DNA of 64,000 nt, from contig JADJVB010000005.1 of the NCBI GenBank assembly GCA_016710745.1, positions 186,001 through 250,000 of the forward strand, in the 5' to 3' direction. Shown here piece after piece: positions 43,909-53,493 of this stretch (its first letter is position 1; each line of letters opens with the position of its first letter). The position numbers were made by a program, and so were the translations under genes. The notes under the pieces are model-generated. The model was not told the origin of the DNA. It worked only from the letters and a program-made list of their open reading frames with translations, and did no database searches. The stretch is from Chitinophagaceae bacterium. GTDB taxonomy: Bacteria; Bacteroidota; Bacteroidia; Chitinophagales; Chitinophagaceae.

Positions 43909-45537
43909 TTACGATATTTTCTTTAGCCTGGTAAACAGTTGAAATAATGAAGCCAGCCCAACCACCAAAACAGCTCCGATCGCATTCAGCCACAGGAAGG
44001 AGACAATTTCCTGCTGGTAAACAAGAATCACCAGCAATTCTGAAACCAACGCAGCATAAAAAACAGCATGCCCGCGAATGAACTTCAACCCGAGGGCAAC
44101 CAGGAAAATACCGAGTATAACCCCATAGAAAAGCGAACCAAGTATATTAACTGCTTCAATTAAGCTGTTTCCGATATTCTGCGCAAACATGGCAATGATG
44201 ATACAAAATACGCCCCAGCCAAAGGTGTACCACTGAGATACGTGGTAGTCTTTTATTTCCGTTTCCTCTTTCACGAAAAACTTTTTATGGAAATCGACCA
44301 CGGTAACTGCCGCCAGCGAATTCAAAGCCGCCGCAATACTCCCCCAGGACGCCAGGAAGATGATGGCAATAATGAGCCCGATCAATCCTTTGGGCAGGTA
44401 ATCCATTACAAAACGGAGGAAGATATAATTGTTATCGTTGGTATCCTGGCCGGGCAGTGCTTGTTGTAAAACAGCTTTGTATTGGGCCCTTAACGCTTTC
44501 GATTCGGTAATTGCCGTAGCTGCAATGGCTGCATCATACCGTTTCTCGAGGACCACAAGCGAATCTTTGTAAGCCGTTTGCTTGGCAACCGTTACTTTAG
44601 CCTGGTCGAAGTATATGGGTGCTTTGTTAAACTGGTAAAACGAAAAGATCAGTATCCCCAACAACAAAATAAAAAACTGCATCGGCACTTTTACCAATCC
44701 GTTCATTAACAAACCTTTCCGGCTCTCCTTGATATCTTTAGCGGTAAGGTAACGGCCAACCTGGCTATGATCAGTTCCAAAATAACTGAGTGCCAGGAAA
44801 AACCCACCGATCAATCCGCTCCAGATATTGTATTTATCCTGCCAGTCGAAACCATTTTCGGTGAAACCGGTGGTGATGATATTCATTTTCCCCATCTCCC
44901 CGCTTTTTCGTAACGCCGCTGTGAACCCGATCGCATCCGGTAATAAACTTACCGCTAAATAACCTACCAGAAACAGCGCCACAAATACAATGATCATCTG
45001 TAGTTTTTGGGTATGGGCAACAGCTTTTGCCCCACCACTCATGGTGTAGATAATGAGCAGCCCTCCCATCACCAGGTTGGTATAATAAATATTCCAGTCC
45101 ATCAGTGAACTTAATACGATCGAGGGGGCAAAAATGCTGATCCCGGTACTCAATCCGCGAGATAATAAAAACAGGAAGGAAGTTAAGGTACGGGTTTTAA
45201 GGTCGAAACGGTTTTCCAGGAATTCGTAGGCCGTGTATACTTTTAAACGGGTAAATACCGGCACAAAAAATATACTGATCACGATCATGGCCAGCGGCAG
45301 TCCAAAATAATACTGCACAAAACGCATCCCATCACTGTATGCCTGTCCCGGGCCGGTTAAAAAGGTAATGGCACTGGCCTGCGTACCCATGATACTGAGC
45401 AACACGAGATACCAGGGCAACGAACGGTTGCTCAAAAAATACCCGTCCAGGTTTTTCGTAGTACGGCTTTTATAAATACCATAAACTACAATACCCGCTA
45501 ATGTAACACATAATATGACCCAGTCTATACTACTCAT
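43909..45537 (-). CDS. Sodium:solute symporter family transporter
   Basis: 542 residues with about 13 helices. The N-terminal helix, then the NLDGYFLSNRSLPWYLVLLSIMGTQASAITFLTGPGQAYSDG stretch, and TIYTMSGGAKAVAHTQKLQM are those of SSS-family transporters that couple uptake to Na+. A long soluble insertion lies around residues 300-370. The substrate cannot be told; closest similarity in my recollection is to sugar or organic acid carriers. A 34-residue membrane protein is encoded 75 bp upstream. Confidence 0.92.
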   Translation of the reverse strand: MSSIDWVILCVTLAGIVVYGIYKSRTTKNLDGYFLSNRSLPWYLVLLSIMGTQASAITFLTGPGQAYSDGMRFVQYYFGLPLAMIVISIFFVPVFTRLKVYTAYEFLENRFDLKTRTLTSFLFLLSRGLSTGISIFAPSIVLSSLMDWNIYYTNLVMGGLLIIYTMSGGAKAVAHTQKLQMIIVFVALFLVGYLAVSLLPDAIGFTAALRKSGEMGKMNIITTGFTENGFDWQDKYNIWSGLIGGFFLALSYFGTDHSQVGRYLTAKDIKESRKGLLMNGLVKVPMQFFILLLGILIFSFYQFNKAPIYFDQAKVTVAKQTAYKDSLVVLEKRYDAAIAATAITESKALRAQYKAVLQQALPGQDTNDNNYIFLRFVMDYLPKGLIGLIIAIIFLASWGSIAAALNSLAAVTVVDFHKKFFVKEETEIKDYHVSQWYTFGWGVFCIIIAMFAQNIGNSLIEAVNILGSLFYGVILGIFLVALGLKFIRGHAVFYAALVSELLVILVYQQEIVSFLWLNAIGAVLVVGLASLFQLFTRLKKIS

Positions 45538-45611
45538 ACCCCAAACCCGCCGCGGCGGAGTTTTTACAGTTTTTAATGGTTAAAGAATTGGTGATCATTT
45601 TTTAAAAAAAT

Positions 45612-45716
45612 CTATTTAAACTCTACAGTAATCAAATAAAAGATAATGATCTGCAGAATTAAAAATAACAGTACAGCCAGGTACCATTTGGTCCAATAGG
45701 TTTTTTCGTTTTGCAT
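45612..45716 (-). CDS. Small membrane protein, 34 residues, upstream of the symporter
   Basis: Frame ATG to TAG on the minus strand encoding MQNEKTYWTKWYLAVLLFLI then a second hydrophobic stretch and a short charged tail. It has one membrane helix with Lys, Tyr and Trp at the helix edge. It lies between the deacetylase gene and the symporter on the same strand, 75 bp before the symporter. Small single-helix proteins next to SSS symporters are known as accessory subunits, so this may be one. Confidence 0.6.
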   Translation of the reverse strand: MQNEKTYWTKWYLAVLLFLILQIIIFYLITVEFK

Positions 45717-45782
45717 ATTTTTTTTCTGTCATCCCGAATGAAATGACCAATCAATTTACCTGTTACCGTTTTTCCGAAAATC

Positions 45783-48287
45783 TTATTTCCCGGCGTCCTT
45801 CAAAGTTGCTTCCTTTGAAGAAGATGCCGGAGCGGTCGCGATCAAATTTGCAAACAGGCGATAAGCGCCCGGAACACCTGCCGGAAGTTCCCTGAAAAAA
45901 ACCAACCCGGTATAAACAAATCTTCCTTTTCCGTAATCGGCGACGATCAAACTGCCATCATTTTCTTTTTCACCGGGGTCTTTCATGCTTAAAATATGCT
46001 TGTACGCCGGATCTGCCTTGTCGGCCTGGTAAATACTCCGCTCCTGGATCCACCCATCAAAATCCTTTGCTGTTATTTTATTTGGATAATTTAATGCCGG
46101 ATGATCCGGTATTAAAAAACTCACTTTTGCCTCTTCATCGGTAACCCGGTCGCGGCTGATGTTAAACGGATAAGGGGCTATTTTTGCAACCACCGGGCCG
46201 ATGCGGTTGCTGGTATTATATTGAACCAGCAGCACACCGCCATCCTTTACATATTTCATCAGCTCTTCGTACACATTATTCATCCAAGCGTTTGTATTGT
46301 ATGTACGCACACCGGTTATCACGGCATCAAACTGCTTTAAATTGGTTGCCAGTATGTCCGCTTCTGTTAACATCACTACCTTATACCCCATTACCTGCAG
46401 GGCTTCGGGCACTTTATCTCCGGCACCGGGGATATACCCCACCAGCTTACCCGCTGTTTTGAGGTCGAAATTGATCGATGTAAATGCTACCGGTTTGGTA
46501 TAACTGATCGCCGGAATATGGTCATACTGTATCTGTTTCAGTTCCAGGTAAGGCTTCCCGTTACTTTGATACAGCATTTCACGATAAATACCCGGCTGGA
46601 GCTCCGTTGCATTGCCCGGTACTGCGGATGTTTTATAAGCACCTTGTATTTTGATGGATTGATCTTTTTCCAGCAGCTTATCCTGCATGAGCGGCAAAAA
46701 ACTACCACTGGCGGTTTTGGTATAGGTATTAAACAGGTTATTACTTTTCCATGACTTTATCTCCCATTCGTTGGTCCCTCCGTTAACGGCAAGCACAGGA
46801 ATAGACGACACCGAGAACGGTTCCACAATACACAATGGTTGAAAGAGTTCTCCTTTTACCGGATCGGTATGTTTATACTGAACAGGCTCGGTAAACGTAA
46901 ACTCCTTGCCTTCTATGAGCATACTAAAAATCACACTGAAAGGATCCGATTGGCCCTTGCCTATTTGCTGCTGATCGGTAACACTGAAACTGCCTTTCTC
47001 CATTGGATTTTCCAGCCAATAGGGCTGCGTTAGTTTTACATTGTTCCTGATTAACATCGTGTAGTCCTTAACCGAATTTTCATTTTTTTTCAACTGATCG
47101 AAAATCACATAGTCGTTGTTTACATGGGTATCGGCATTAAATATCTTTGCGCCGGAACGGTTATTCACCAGCAGGTTGATCGTTAAACTGTCTCCCCGAA
47201 CAGCAAACGGGGTTTTGGTAGTAGCTTCCATATAAAGGCCACTGCAATTTTTTAAGATATCCTTTATGGCATTGAGCTTTTCTCTTTTCCAAAAATCATC
47301 CTGCATCAGCTCCACTTTTTTATAGAGGTTAACCAGGTCGGCCACCGATTTCTCTGGTGCAGCCACATCAAATTTTTCGATGATCCGGTTAACTATTTTT
47401 TCAAATGCCGGTTCATTGGCCCGGTTCCATCCGATACTTACATCATCCATCAGGTCGTTAACCAATGTATTGCCTTTAATGGTTTTTAAATATTCAATCA
47501 CGGCTCCTCTTTGCGACGGTACGCCAAATCCCTGGCTTTTATGCTGGCTACGGCTGGCGGCGGCTATTTCGCCGTAACTTTTTCCGAGTATGGCATTATA
47601 TTCTCCGCAATCCAGTTTAAACTGGTCATCGCTTTGGGTATTATTGCCGCCGAAATTAAACGTGTTCCATAATAATCTTTTGGCCTGCCATACCGTTACG
47701 CCCTGATTTAACTGTTCGGGAAATCTGGCTGGATCGGCGGCCGCATCAAAAGCCTCACCCGCCAGTATAGCCGATGCGGTATGATGGCCATGCCCGCCTT
47801 CGCCGGTAGTTGGAAACCGGGTGATGATCACATCGGGCCTGAATTTACGGATCACCCAAACCACATCGCTTAAAATTTTGTCATGGCCCCAGGTTTTCAT
47901 CGTTTCCTCCGGACTTTTGCTGTATCCAAAATCAAAAGCCCGGCTGAAGAACTGTTCGGCACCATCAATCCGGCGCGCCGAAAGTAATTCCTGTGTGCGT
48001 ATCAAACCCAGGTCAACACCCAATTCATCCCCAATCAGATTTTGCCCGCCATCACCCCGGGTCATACTCATATAGCCCGTGCGATATAGTTTCTCATTGG
48101 CCAAATAGGCTAACATGCGGGTATTCTCATCATCGGGATGGGCAGCTACATACAACACCGAACCCAAAACATTGAGCTTTTTTAGCTGTAGTAATATTTC
48201 GGAAGATGTGCAGGATTTGGGCGGTTGGGCATTAACAATTAACAATGAAAAATTAAAAATTAAAAATGCGATTACCAGTTTCTTCAT
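45783..48287 (-). CDS. PIG-L family deacetylase with large C-terminal region
   Basis: 834 residues. The signal peptide (FLIFNFSLLIVNAQ) is encoded by a period-7 DNA repeat. The deacetylase domain (residues about 40-300) has the zinc motif AHPDDE (H50, D52, D53, E54), TRFPTTGEGGHGHHTASA and SRSQHKSQGFGV. The C-terminal 450 residues hold beta-sandwich segments and a glutamine-amidotransferase-like region (VITGVRTYNTNAWM, GGVLLVQYNTSNR). The family removes N-acetyl groups from GlcNAc-type substrates. It is probably periplasmic. Confidence 0.88.
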   Translation of the reverse strand: MKKLVIAFLIFNFSLLIVNAQPPKSCTSSEILLQLKKLNVLGSVLYVAAHPDDENTRMLAYLANEKLYRTGYMSMTRGDGGQNLIGDELGVDLGLIRTQELLSARRIDGAEQFFSRAFDFGYSKSPEETMKTWGHDKILSDVVWVIRKFRPDVIITRFPTTGEGGHGHHTASAILAGEAFDAAADPARFPEQLNQGVTVWQAKRLLWNTFNFGGNNTQSDDQFKLDCGEYNAILGKSYGEIAAASRSQHKSQGFGVPSQRGAVIEYLKTIKGNTLVNDLMDDVSIGWNRANEPAFEKIVNRIIEKFDVAAPEKSVADLVNLYKKVELMQDDFWKREKLNAIKDILKNCSGLYMEATTKTPFAVRGDSLTINLLVNNRSGAKIFNADTHVNNDYVIFDQLKKNENSVKDYTMLIRNNVKLTQPYWLENPMEKGSFSVTDQQQIGKGQSDPFSVIFSMLIEGKEFTFTEPVQYKHTDPVKGELFQPLCIVEPFSVSSIPVLAVNGGTNEWEIKSWKSNNLFNTYTKTASGSFLPLMQDKLLEKDQSIKIQGAYKTSAVPGNATELQPGIYREMLYQSNGKPYLELKQIQYDHIPAISYTKPVAFTSINFDLKTAGKLVGYIPGAGDKVPEALQVMGYKVVMLTEADILATNLKQFDAVITGVRTYNTNAWMNNVYEELMKYVKDGGVLLVQYNTSNRIGPVVAKIAPYPFNISRDRVTDEEAKVSFLIPDHPALNYPNKITAKDFDGWIQERSIYQADKADPAYKHILSMKDPGEKENDGSLIVADYGKGRFVYTGLVFFRELPAGVPGAYRLFANLIATAPASSSKEATLKDAGK
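48232..48266. repeat. Period-7 repeat inside the signal-peptide coding region
   Basis: On the plus strand TTAACAA, TTAACAA, TGAAAAA, TTAAAAA, TTAAAAA are five consecutive 7-bp units. On the coding strand they encode FLIFNFSLLIVN, the hydrophobic core of the PIG-L protein signal peptide. Seven is not a multiple of three, so the peptide repeats only every seven codons. Confidence 0.8.
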
Positions 48288-48322
48288 TATACTTTTTATT
48301 TAAATATTGAAAATTTAATTTT

Positions 48323-50830
48323 CTATTGCCCAACTAAAAACACTGCATTTGCCAGCAACATTTTTCCATTCTCCCAAAAATTTCTGAATATTGGATCATC
48401 GGCAAAAAATACCAGATTACCATGCCCTGACGGCAATACACCCATTACAGCGCCATCTTTAATTTTTTCACGTACCGTATTTCCCACAAATCCTGCAGTT
48501 TGATTTTCTTTTTTAATAACACCCACATTCCAGCCATCTTTAATAAATTCGAAAAGATCACTCCCGAGTTTCAACGAAAAATAGGTATGGTTATATCCAA
48601 AGGCAAGCGGGTGCGAATTATCCATCTCCACTTTATAAATAGCACCCGGAATATTATTGGTAACACCATCTCTTTCCCTGTTCTCGAAACGCTTCAGGTC
48701 CTTATATAATTCGGGGCTGTCTTTTTTATCGTCCTTTTTTTCTTCATCTTCTGCTTTCTTAAGCTTTAGCCCCCATTCTGCCCGGGCGATCTGCGAAGCG
48801 GCATTATCCATGGCAATTATTTTACCACCCTGCTGCAACCAGGTCTTTATTTCGGCACCCGCATCTTTATCTTTTAAAAAATTATACCGGCCATCGGGTA
48901 AAATCAAAACGTCGATATTCTTCAGATCAGCCCCCTCAATATCTTCTGCGTTAATTAAACTAACCGGGTAATTCATTTGTTGATCAAATAAATGCCAAAC
49001 TTCGCCTGCCGCATTGGCATTAATTCCCTTGCCGGTTAACAATGCAACCATTGGCTTTTTGATCAGGTGTACCTTTTCACTGCCAAAATCAAAACCGGTT
49101 TCCATAAAACCGCCGGCAACAGCGGCAACTGTCGTTTGAAATTGTGTCGCCAAATCAACAAACTGCCGGATCTTATCCTCATTACCTTTTTTCAAAACTA
49201 TCAGTGTTCCTTTCTGAAACGATTTTCCATTGAATGTGAATTCTCTTTCGGCGTAGCGTACATGTACATCTGCTTTCAATAAAGCCGCTAAAAACCTGGC
49301 GTCGTTAAAGGAATTATACGAAACCAGGTAACCGTAGGCACCTGCAGCAACCAACGGCATCGATACCGGAAGTGAATAATTGCCAACCGCAAGCTTTTCT
49401 TTTACAGCAAAAGTCTGCACGCCATAAACAAATGGCAGACTCCAGGCCGTGATATCATACGTTACCGAATCATTTAGCTTTGATCTGGGTTCAAACAAAA
49501 CTTTGACCAATGCAGATTTTGGCTGATTGGCCGACACGGCAATACCACCCGTTGCCACAAAACTTTCTTCTTTTCCCGTAAAATAATTGTAGCCTTTCAA
49601 ATTACCGCTGCCTGAACTTCCGTATTGAATCCCATTCAAATCAAAAAAATGAAGCAATGCCGTTATTTTGCCGGCATTAGCCTCGGTTACCACATACGTT
49701 TTGTATTCTCCGATGCCGTTGGTATTGGCATCATCAAAATATTTTTTAAACTCCCTGATCAGTTTGTCTGCCTGCTGGGAGGCAATTTCGATCGTACTCA
49801 TGCTTGTTGTAAAATGATGGGCAATGCGGTCTTTTAGCGTAAGCGTATCGCCATCATTGTTTACCACAGCCAAACCACCCTGGCTATGGCCCGCCTGCTC
49901 GTAGGTCATCCCGATGGCACCGTTGTATGTTGGGTAGGTATCGCCATAGGCGGGATAGAAGAGGTCGAATATTTCTTTGGTAAAATACAACCAGCCATTG
50001 GCGTCAAAATAACGGGCATGGTTACGCCCAATGGTTGCCTGAAACTGTCGTTGCCAGGGCGTGATCACTTCATGAAAAGGCTCTGCTGCAGGCGCAAAAT
50101 AATAGGGATTATTTACACCCTGCTCGTGAAAGTCGCAATGGATCTGCGGCATCCACGCGTTGTATTTTTTTACCCTGGCCTGGGTTTCAACCTGTGTTTG
50201 CCAGGCCCAGTCGCGGTTCAGATCAAAATTATAATGATTCACCCGGCCGCCCGGCCAGGGTTCGCTGTGTTCGCGACTGTTGATATTGGCATTGGCTTGC
50301 CGGCCCACCATTTGCGTAAACCAGTTTACATACCGGTCGCGCCCATCAGGATTTAAACAGGGGTCAATGATCACCACCGTATTCTTTAACCAGGCCTTGG
50401 TTTGTGTATTAGCAGGATTTAATAATTCGTATACCGTTTTCATCGACACTTCCGAAGAGCTGGCCTCGTTTCCATGAACATTATAACTCAGCCAAACGAT
50501 AGCGGGTGCGTTCAAATCGGCCGGTTTATCTTTCAGCAATCCGGTAAGCCTGAGATTATTTTTTCTGATCTCGTCAAGCCGGCTGATATTTTCAGGAGCA
50601 GAAACAAACGCCAGCAGCAGGTCGCGCCCTTCGTTGGTTTCGCCATACTTCTCCAGTTTTATCATTTGGCTGTTGGCGGCGGCCGTTTGGTTAAAGTAAT
50701 CGACGATCTTGTAATGCGGTGTAAACTTGCTTCCAAGTTGATACGCTAAAAAATCGTCGGGTGACCTTAATTGAGCAAATAATCCGGTGCTGCTAAAAAG
50801 CAGCAGGCAGGCTAATATTCTTTTGTTCAT
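48323..50830 (-). CDS. M14 family metallocarboxypeptidase
   Basis: 835 residues with a signal peptide ending LFAQ. The zinc site is H119 and E122 in NVHGNEASSSE, and HCDFHEQGVNNPYYFAP holds the third ligand; DLNRDWAWQTQVET is the substrate-binding stretch. The last about 300 residues form a second domain, glutamine-amidotransferase-like (DVLILPDGRYNFLKD). Members cleave C-terminal residues or peptidoglycan-type amides; the specificity is not predictable. Same strand as the deacetylase, 35 bp upstream. Confidence 0.91.
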   Translation of the reverse strand: MNKRILACLLLFSSTGLFAQLRSPDDFLAYQLGSKFTPHYKIVDYFNQTAAANSQMIKLEKYGETNEGRDLLLAFVSAPENISRLDEIRKNNLRLTGLLKDKPADLNAPAIVWLSYNVHGNEASSSEVSMKTVYELLNPANTQTKAWLKNTVVIIDPCLNPDGRDRYVNWFTQMVGRQANANINSREHSEPWPGGRVNHYNFDLNRDWAWQTQVETQARVKKYNAWMPQIHCDFHEQGVNNPYYFAPAAEPFHEVITPWQRQFQATIGRNHARYFDANGWLYFTKEIFDLFYPAYGDTYPTYNGAIGMTYEQAGHSQGGLAVVNNDGDTLTLKDRIAHHFTTSMSTIEIASQQADKLIREFKKYFDDANTNGIGEYKTYVVTEANAGKITALLHFFDLNGIQYGSSGSGNLKGYNYFTGKEESFVATGGIAVSANQPKSALVKVLFEPRSKLNDSVTYDITAWSLPFVYGVQTFAVKEKLAVGNYSLPVSMPLVAAGAYGYLVSYNSFNDARFLAALLKADVHVRYAEREFTFNGKSFQKGTLIVLKKGNEDKIRQFVDLATQFQTTVAAVAGGFMETGFDFGSEKVHLIKKPMVALLTGKGINANAAGEVWHLFDQQMNYPVSLINAEDIEGADLKNIDVLILPDGRYNFLKDKDAGAEIKTWLQQGGKIIAMDNAASQIARAEWGLKLKKAEDEEKKDDKKDSPELYKDLKRFENRERDGVTNNIPGAIYKVEMDNSHPLAFGYNHTYFSLKLGSDLFEFIKDGWNVGVIKKENQTAGFVGNTVREKIKDGAVMGVLPSGHGNLVFFADDPIFRNFWENGKMLLANAVFLVGQ

Positions 50831-51029
50831 GTATGCGTATCTTCCGGTTAAATAAATCGGTTGCTGTTTAATTTAATTTGTGTCAAAACAAGATGTGAAA
50901 ATAAACAAAGCAGATGACTTAGTCATCCCGTTTATCCATATTATCAACTTTAACCCTTTAAACCGGCCAATCGCAGGCGATAATATCAGAAATTGAACCG
51001 AATCAAGTAAATTCGAACAAAAATCAGCC

Positions 51030-52748
51030 ATGCAGTTCAAAAAGCAGGTAGTCGCAGTAAGCAGTATTGTTCTTTATCTTTTTTTTCTGACCGCATCTGC
51101 TCAAAAAATTGATGCCCATAAATATGTAGTACAGAAAAACATCATCTGCAAAAAAGGAGCCGTGGTATCGGCACATCCGTTGGCTAGTATGATCGGTTTG
51201 GATATACTTAAAAAAGGGGGTAATGCCATCGATGCGGCCATCGCCACTCAATTGGCCTTGGCCGTTGTTTACCCCGGCGCCGGTAATATTGGAGGTGGAG
51301 GTTTTATGGTTGCCCATTTAAAAAATGGAAAAAATATTACGCTCGACTATCGTGAAAAAGCACCGGCTATGGCGTCGAAAGACATGTACCTCGATGCAAA
51401 CGGGGACCCATTGATGGAATTATCTCAGGATGGGCATTTGTCGGCCGGTGTACCGGGTACCGTTGCCGGCCTGTTTGCCAGCATGAAGTATGCAAATCTT
51501 CCTTTTAAAACGTTGATACAACCTGCCATCGACCTGGCCGAAAAAGGATTTGCCATTACCGCATCGCAGGCTTCATCATTGAACAGCACCCGAAATGAGT
51601 TTTTGGCGCTTAATACATCGCCGGTAGCTTTTGTAAAGGACGGGGAATGGAAAACCGGTGACATACTTGTACAAACAGCATTGGCCAATACATTAAAACG
51701 TATCAGGGATAAGGGTCAGAAAGGATTTTATGAGGGCGAAACGGCCAGGTTAATCGTTGCCGAAATGCAAAAAGGTAAGGGTATTATCAGTTTGGAAGAC
51801 CTGAAAAATTACCAGGCCAGAGAAAGAACAGCCATCAATTTCATGTACAAAGGCTACCAGATTATTACCATGCCCCTGCCCAGCAGCGGCGGTATTATTT
51901 TGCAGCAGATGATGAAAATGATCGAAGACAAAAATATAGCTGCGATGAAATTTCAGTCTGCGGCTTCCGTGCAATTGATGACCGAAGTGGAACGGCGGGC
52001 CTATGCCGACCGGGCCGAATTTTTAGGCGATCCCGATTTTGTAAAAGTGCCGGTGAACACGTTGGTAAGCCCCGCCTATTTAAAAACCCGCATGGATGAC
52101 TATGACCCCGGCAAAGCCGGCAACAGCAAAACTACACTGGCAGGCATTATTAAAGAATCTGAAGAAACTACCCACTTGAGTGTAGTTGATCAATACGGTA
52201 ATGCGGTGGCGGTTACCACAACACTGAATGGCGGATACGGAAGCCGCACGGTAGTTGGCGGTGCCGGCTTTTTGCTGAATAATGAGATGGACGATTTTAG
52301 TGTAAAGCCCGGCGTACCCAATATGTATGGGGCCGTTGGCAACGCAAAAAACGCAATCGCTCCGGGAAAAAGAATGCTGAGCAGTATGACGCCAACCATT
52401 GTACTGAAACAGGGCAAACCCTACCTGGTTGTTGGAACGCCCGGGGGTACCACCATCATCACCAGCGTATTTCAATCGTTGGTAAATATGTTAGAATTTG
52501 GCATGAATGCCATTGATGCGGTGAACAAACCAAAATTTCATCACCAGTGGCTGCCCGATGTGGTTTCGGTTGAATCTGATTTTCCGGATGATGTAAAAAA
52601 AGAACTGATATTAATGGGGTACCAGTTACGTGTACGGGATGCGATCGGAAGAACAGAACTTATTGAAATAAAAAGAACCGGCAACGGGCTAACAGCGATC
52701 ACGGCCGTAGGAGATAAAAGAGGTGACGATGACGCCCGGGGATTTTAA
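51030..52748 (+). CDS. ggt: Gamma-glutamyltransferase
   Basis: 572 residues with a signal peptide ending TASAQ. The catalytic nucleophile is T380 in ETTHLSVVD, where the precursor is cleaved into two subunits. PGAGNIGGGGFM, NNEMDDFS, MLSSMTPTIV and VGTPGGTTIITSVFQ are the further family motifs. It transfers the gamma-glutamyl group from glutathione and related peptides in the periplasm. Divergent from the M14 gene. Confidence 0.95.
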   Translation: MQFKKQVVAVSSIVLYLFFLTASAQKIDAHKYVVQKNIICKKGAVVSAHPLASMIGLDILKKGGNAIDAAIATQLALAVVYPGAGNIGGGGFMVAHLKNGKNITLDYREKAPAMASKDMYLDANGDPLMELSQDGHLSAGVPGTVAGLFASMKYANLPFKTLIQPAIDLAEKGFAITASQASSLNSTRNEFLALNTSPVAFVKDGEWKTGDILVQTALANTLKRIRDKGQKGFYEGETARLIVAEMQKGKGIISLEDLKNYQARERTAINFMYKGYQIITMPLPSSGGIILQQMMKMIEDKNIAAMKFQSAASVQLMTEVERRAYADRAEFLGDPDFVKVPVNTLVSPAYLKTRMDDYDPGKAGNSKTTLAGIIKESEETTHLSVVDQYGNAVAVTTTLNGGYGSRTVVGGAGFLLNNEMDDFSVKPGVPNMYGAVGNAKNAIAPGKRMLSSMTPTIVLKQGKPYLVVGTPGGTTIITSVFQSLVNMLEFGMNAIDAVNKPKFHHQWLPDVVSVESDFPDDVKKELILMGYQLRVRDAIGRTELIEIKRTGNGLTAITAVGDKRGDDDARGF

Positions 52749-52814
52749 AAAACCTGCAGGCCTGCGTTACGGGTAGGTTACGTCGTATTTTATTGAATCA
52801 CGAAATGAAAGGAA

Positions 52815-53354
52815 ATGGCAGATCAAACTGTTGAACATGTTTTTCTTACATCGGCCATTGCCAGACTCAGTTATTACAAAGAACTCGGCGACAAAACCTT
52901 TACGCAACTCATTGAAGCAGATTTTCACTTTAAGCCAGGTTCCGAAAGCAACAGTATCGCCATCATCATCCAACATGTTGCCGGTAATATGCTTAGCCGC
53001 TGGACCGATTTTTTAACCGCCGACGGGGAAAAAGCATGGCGAAACCGCGACGCTGAGTTTGCCGGGCAAAATTTAACAAAACAGGAACTGATTGAACTTT
53101 GGAACCAGGGCTGGGATTGCTGCCTGGGTTCATTAAAAGCGTTGACCGCCGATGACCTGCTGAAAACGATCCATATTCGAAATGAAGGCTTATTGGCCAT
53201 TGACGCGGTAAACAGGCAGTTGGCGCATTATCCGTATCATGTGGGACAGATCGTTTATCTGGCCAAAATGATACGAGATGAACATTGGCAAACACTTTCC
53301 ATAGCAAGAGGTCAATCAGAGCAGTTTAACAGGCAAATGAAATCAAAAAATTGA
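52815..53354 (+). CDS. DinB-like/DUF1572 family protein
   Basis: 179 residues forming the four-helix DinB fold. The metal-site histidines are in IIIQHVAGNMLSRWTDFL and RQLAHYPYHVGQIVYLAK. DUF1572 proteins are found in Gram-positive and Bacteroidota genomes with unknown function; some DinB relatives are thiol transferases. It lies 66 bp after ggt. Confidence 0.88.
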   Translation: MADQTVEHVFLTSAIARLSYYKELGDKTFTQLIEADFHFKPGSESNSIAIIIQHVAGNMLSRWTDFLTADGEKAWRNRDAEFAGQNLTKQELIELWNQGWDCCLGSLKALTADDLLKTIHIRNEGLLAIDAVNRQLAHYPYHVGQIVYLAKMIRDEHWQTLSIARGQSEQFNRQMKSKN

Positions 53355-53493
53355 AAACCGCTTTTTCACCGGCGGTAAACAAAATCTAAAGTTTGGTATC
53401 GAATTTGCCTTTACTGTGTTGAATAGTTAATTTTACACCTAATTAATAAACCTGCAACAACTCTTCAACATATTAAAATGGTTTTTATATACC

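Noticed and set aside
49886..50356. 156-codon plus-strand frame opposite the M14 peptidase
   Set aside because: Shadow frame of a conserved coding region.
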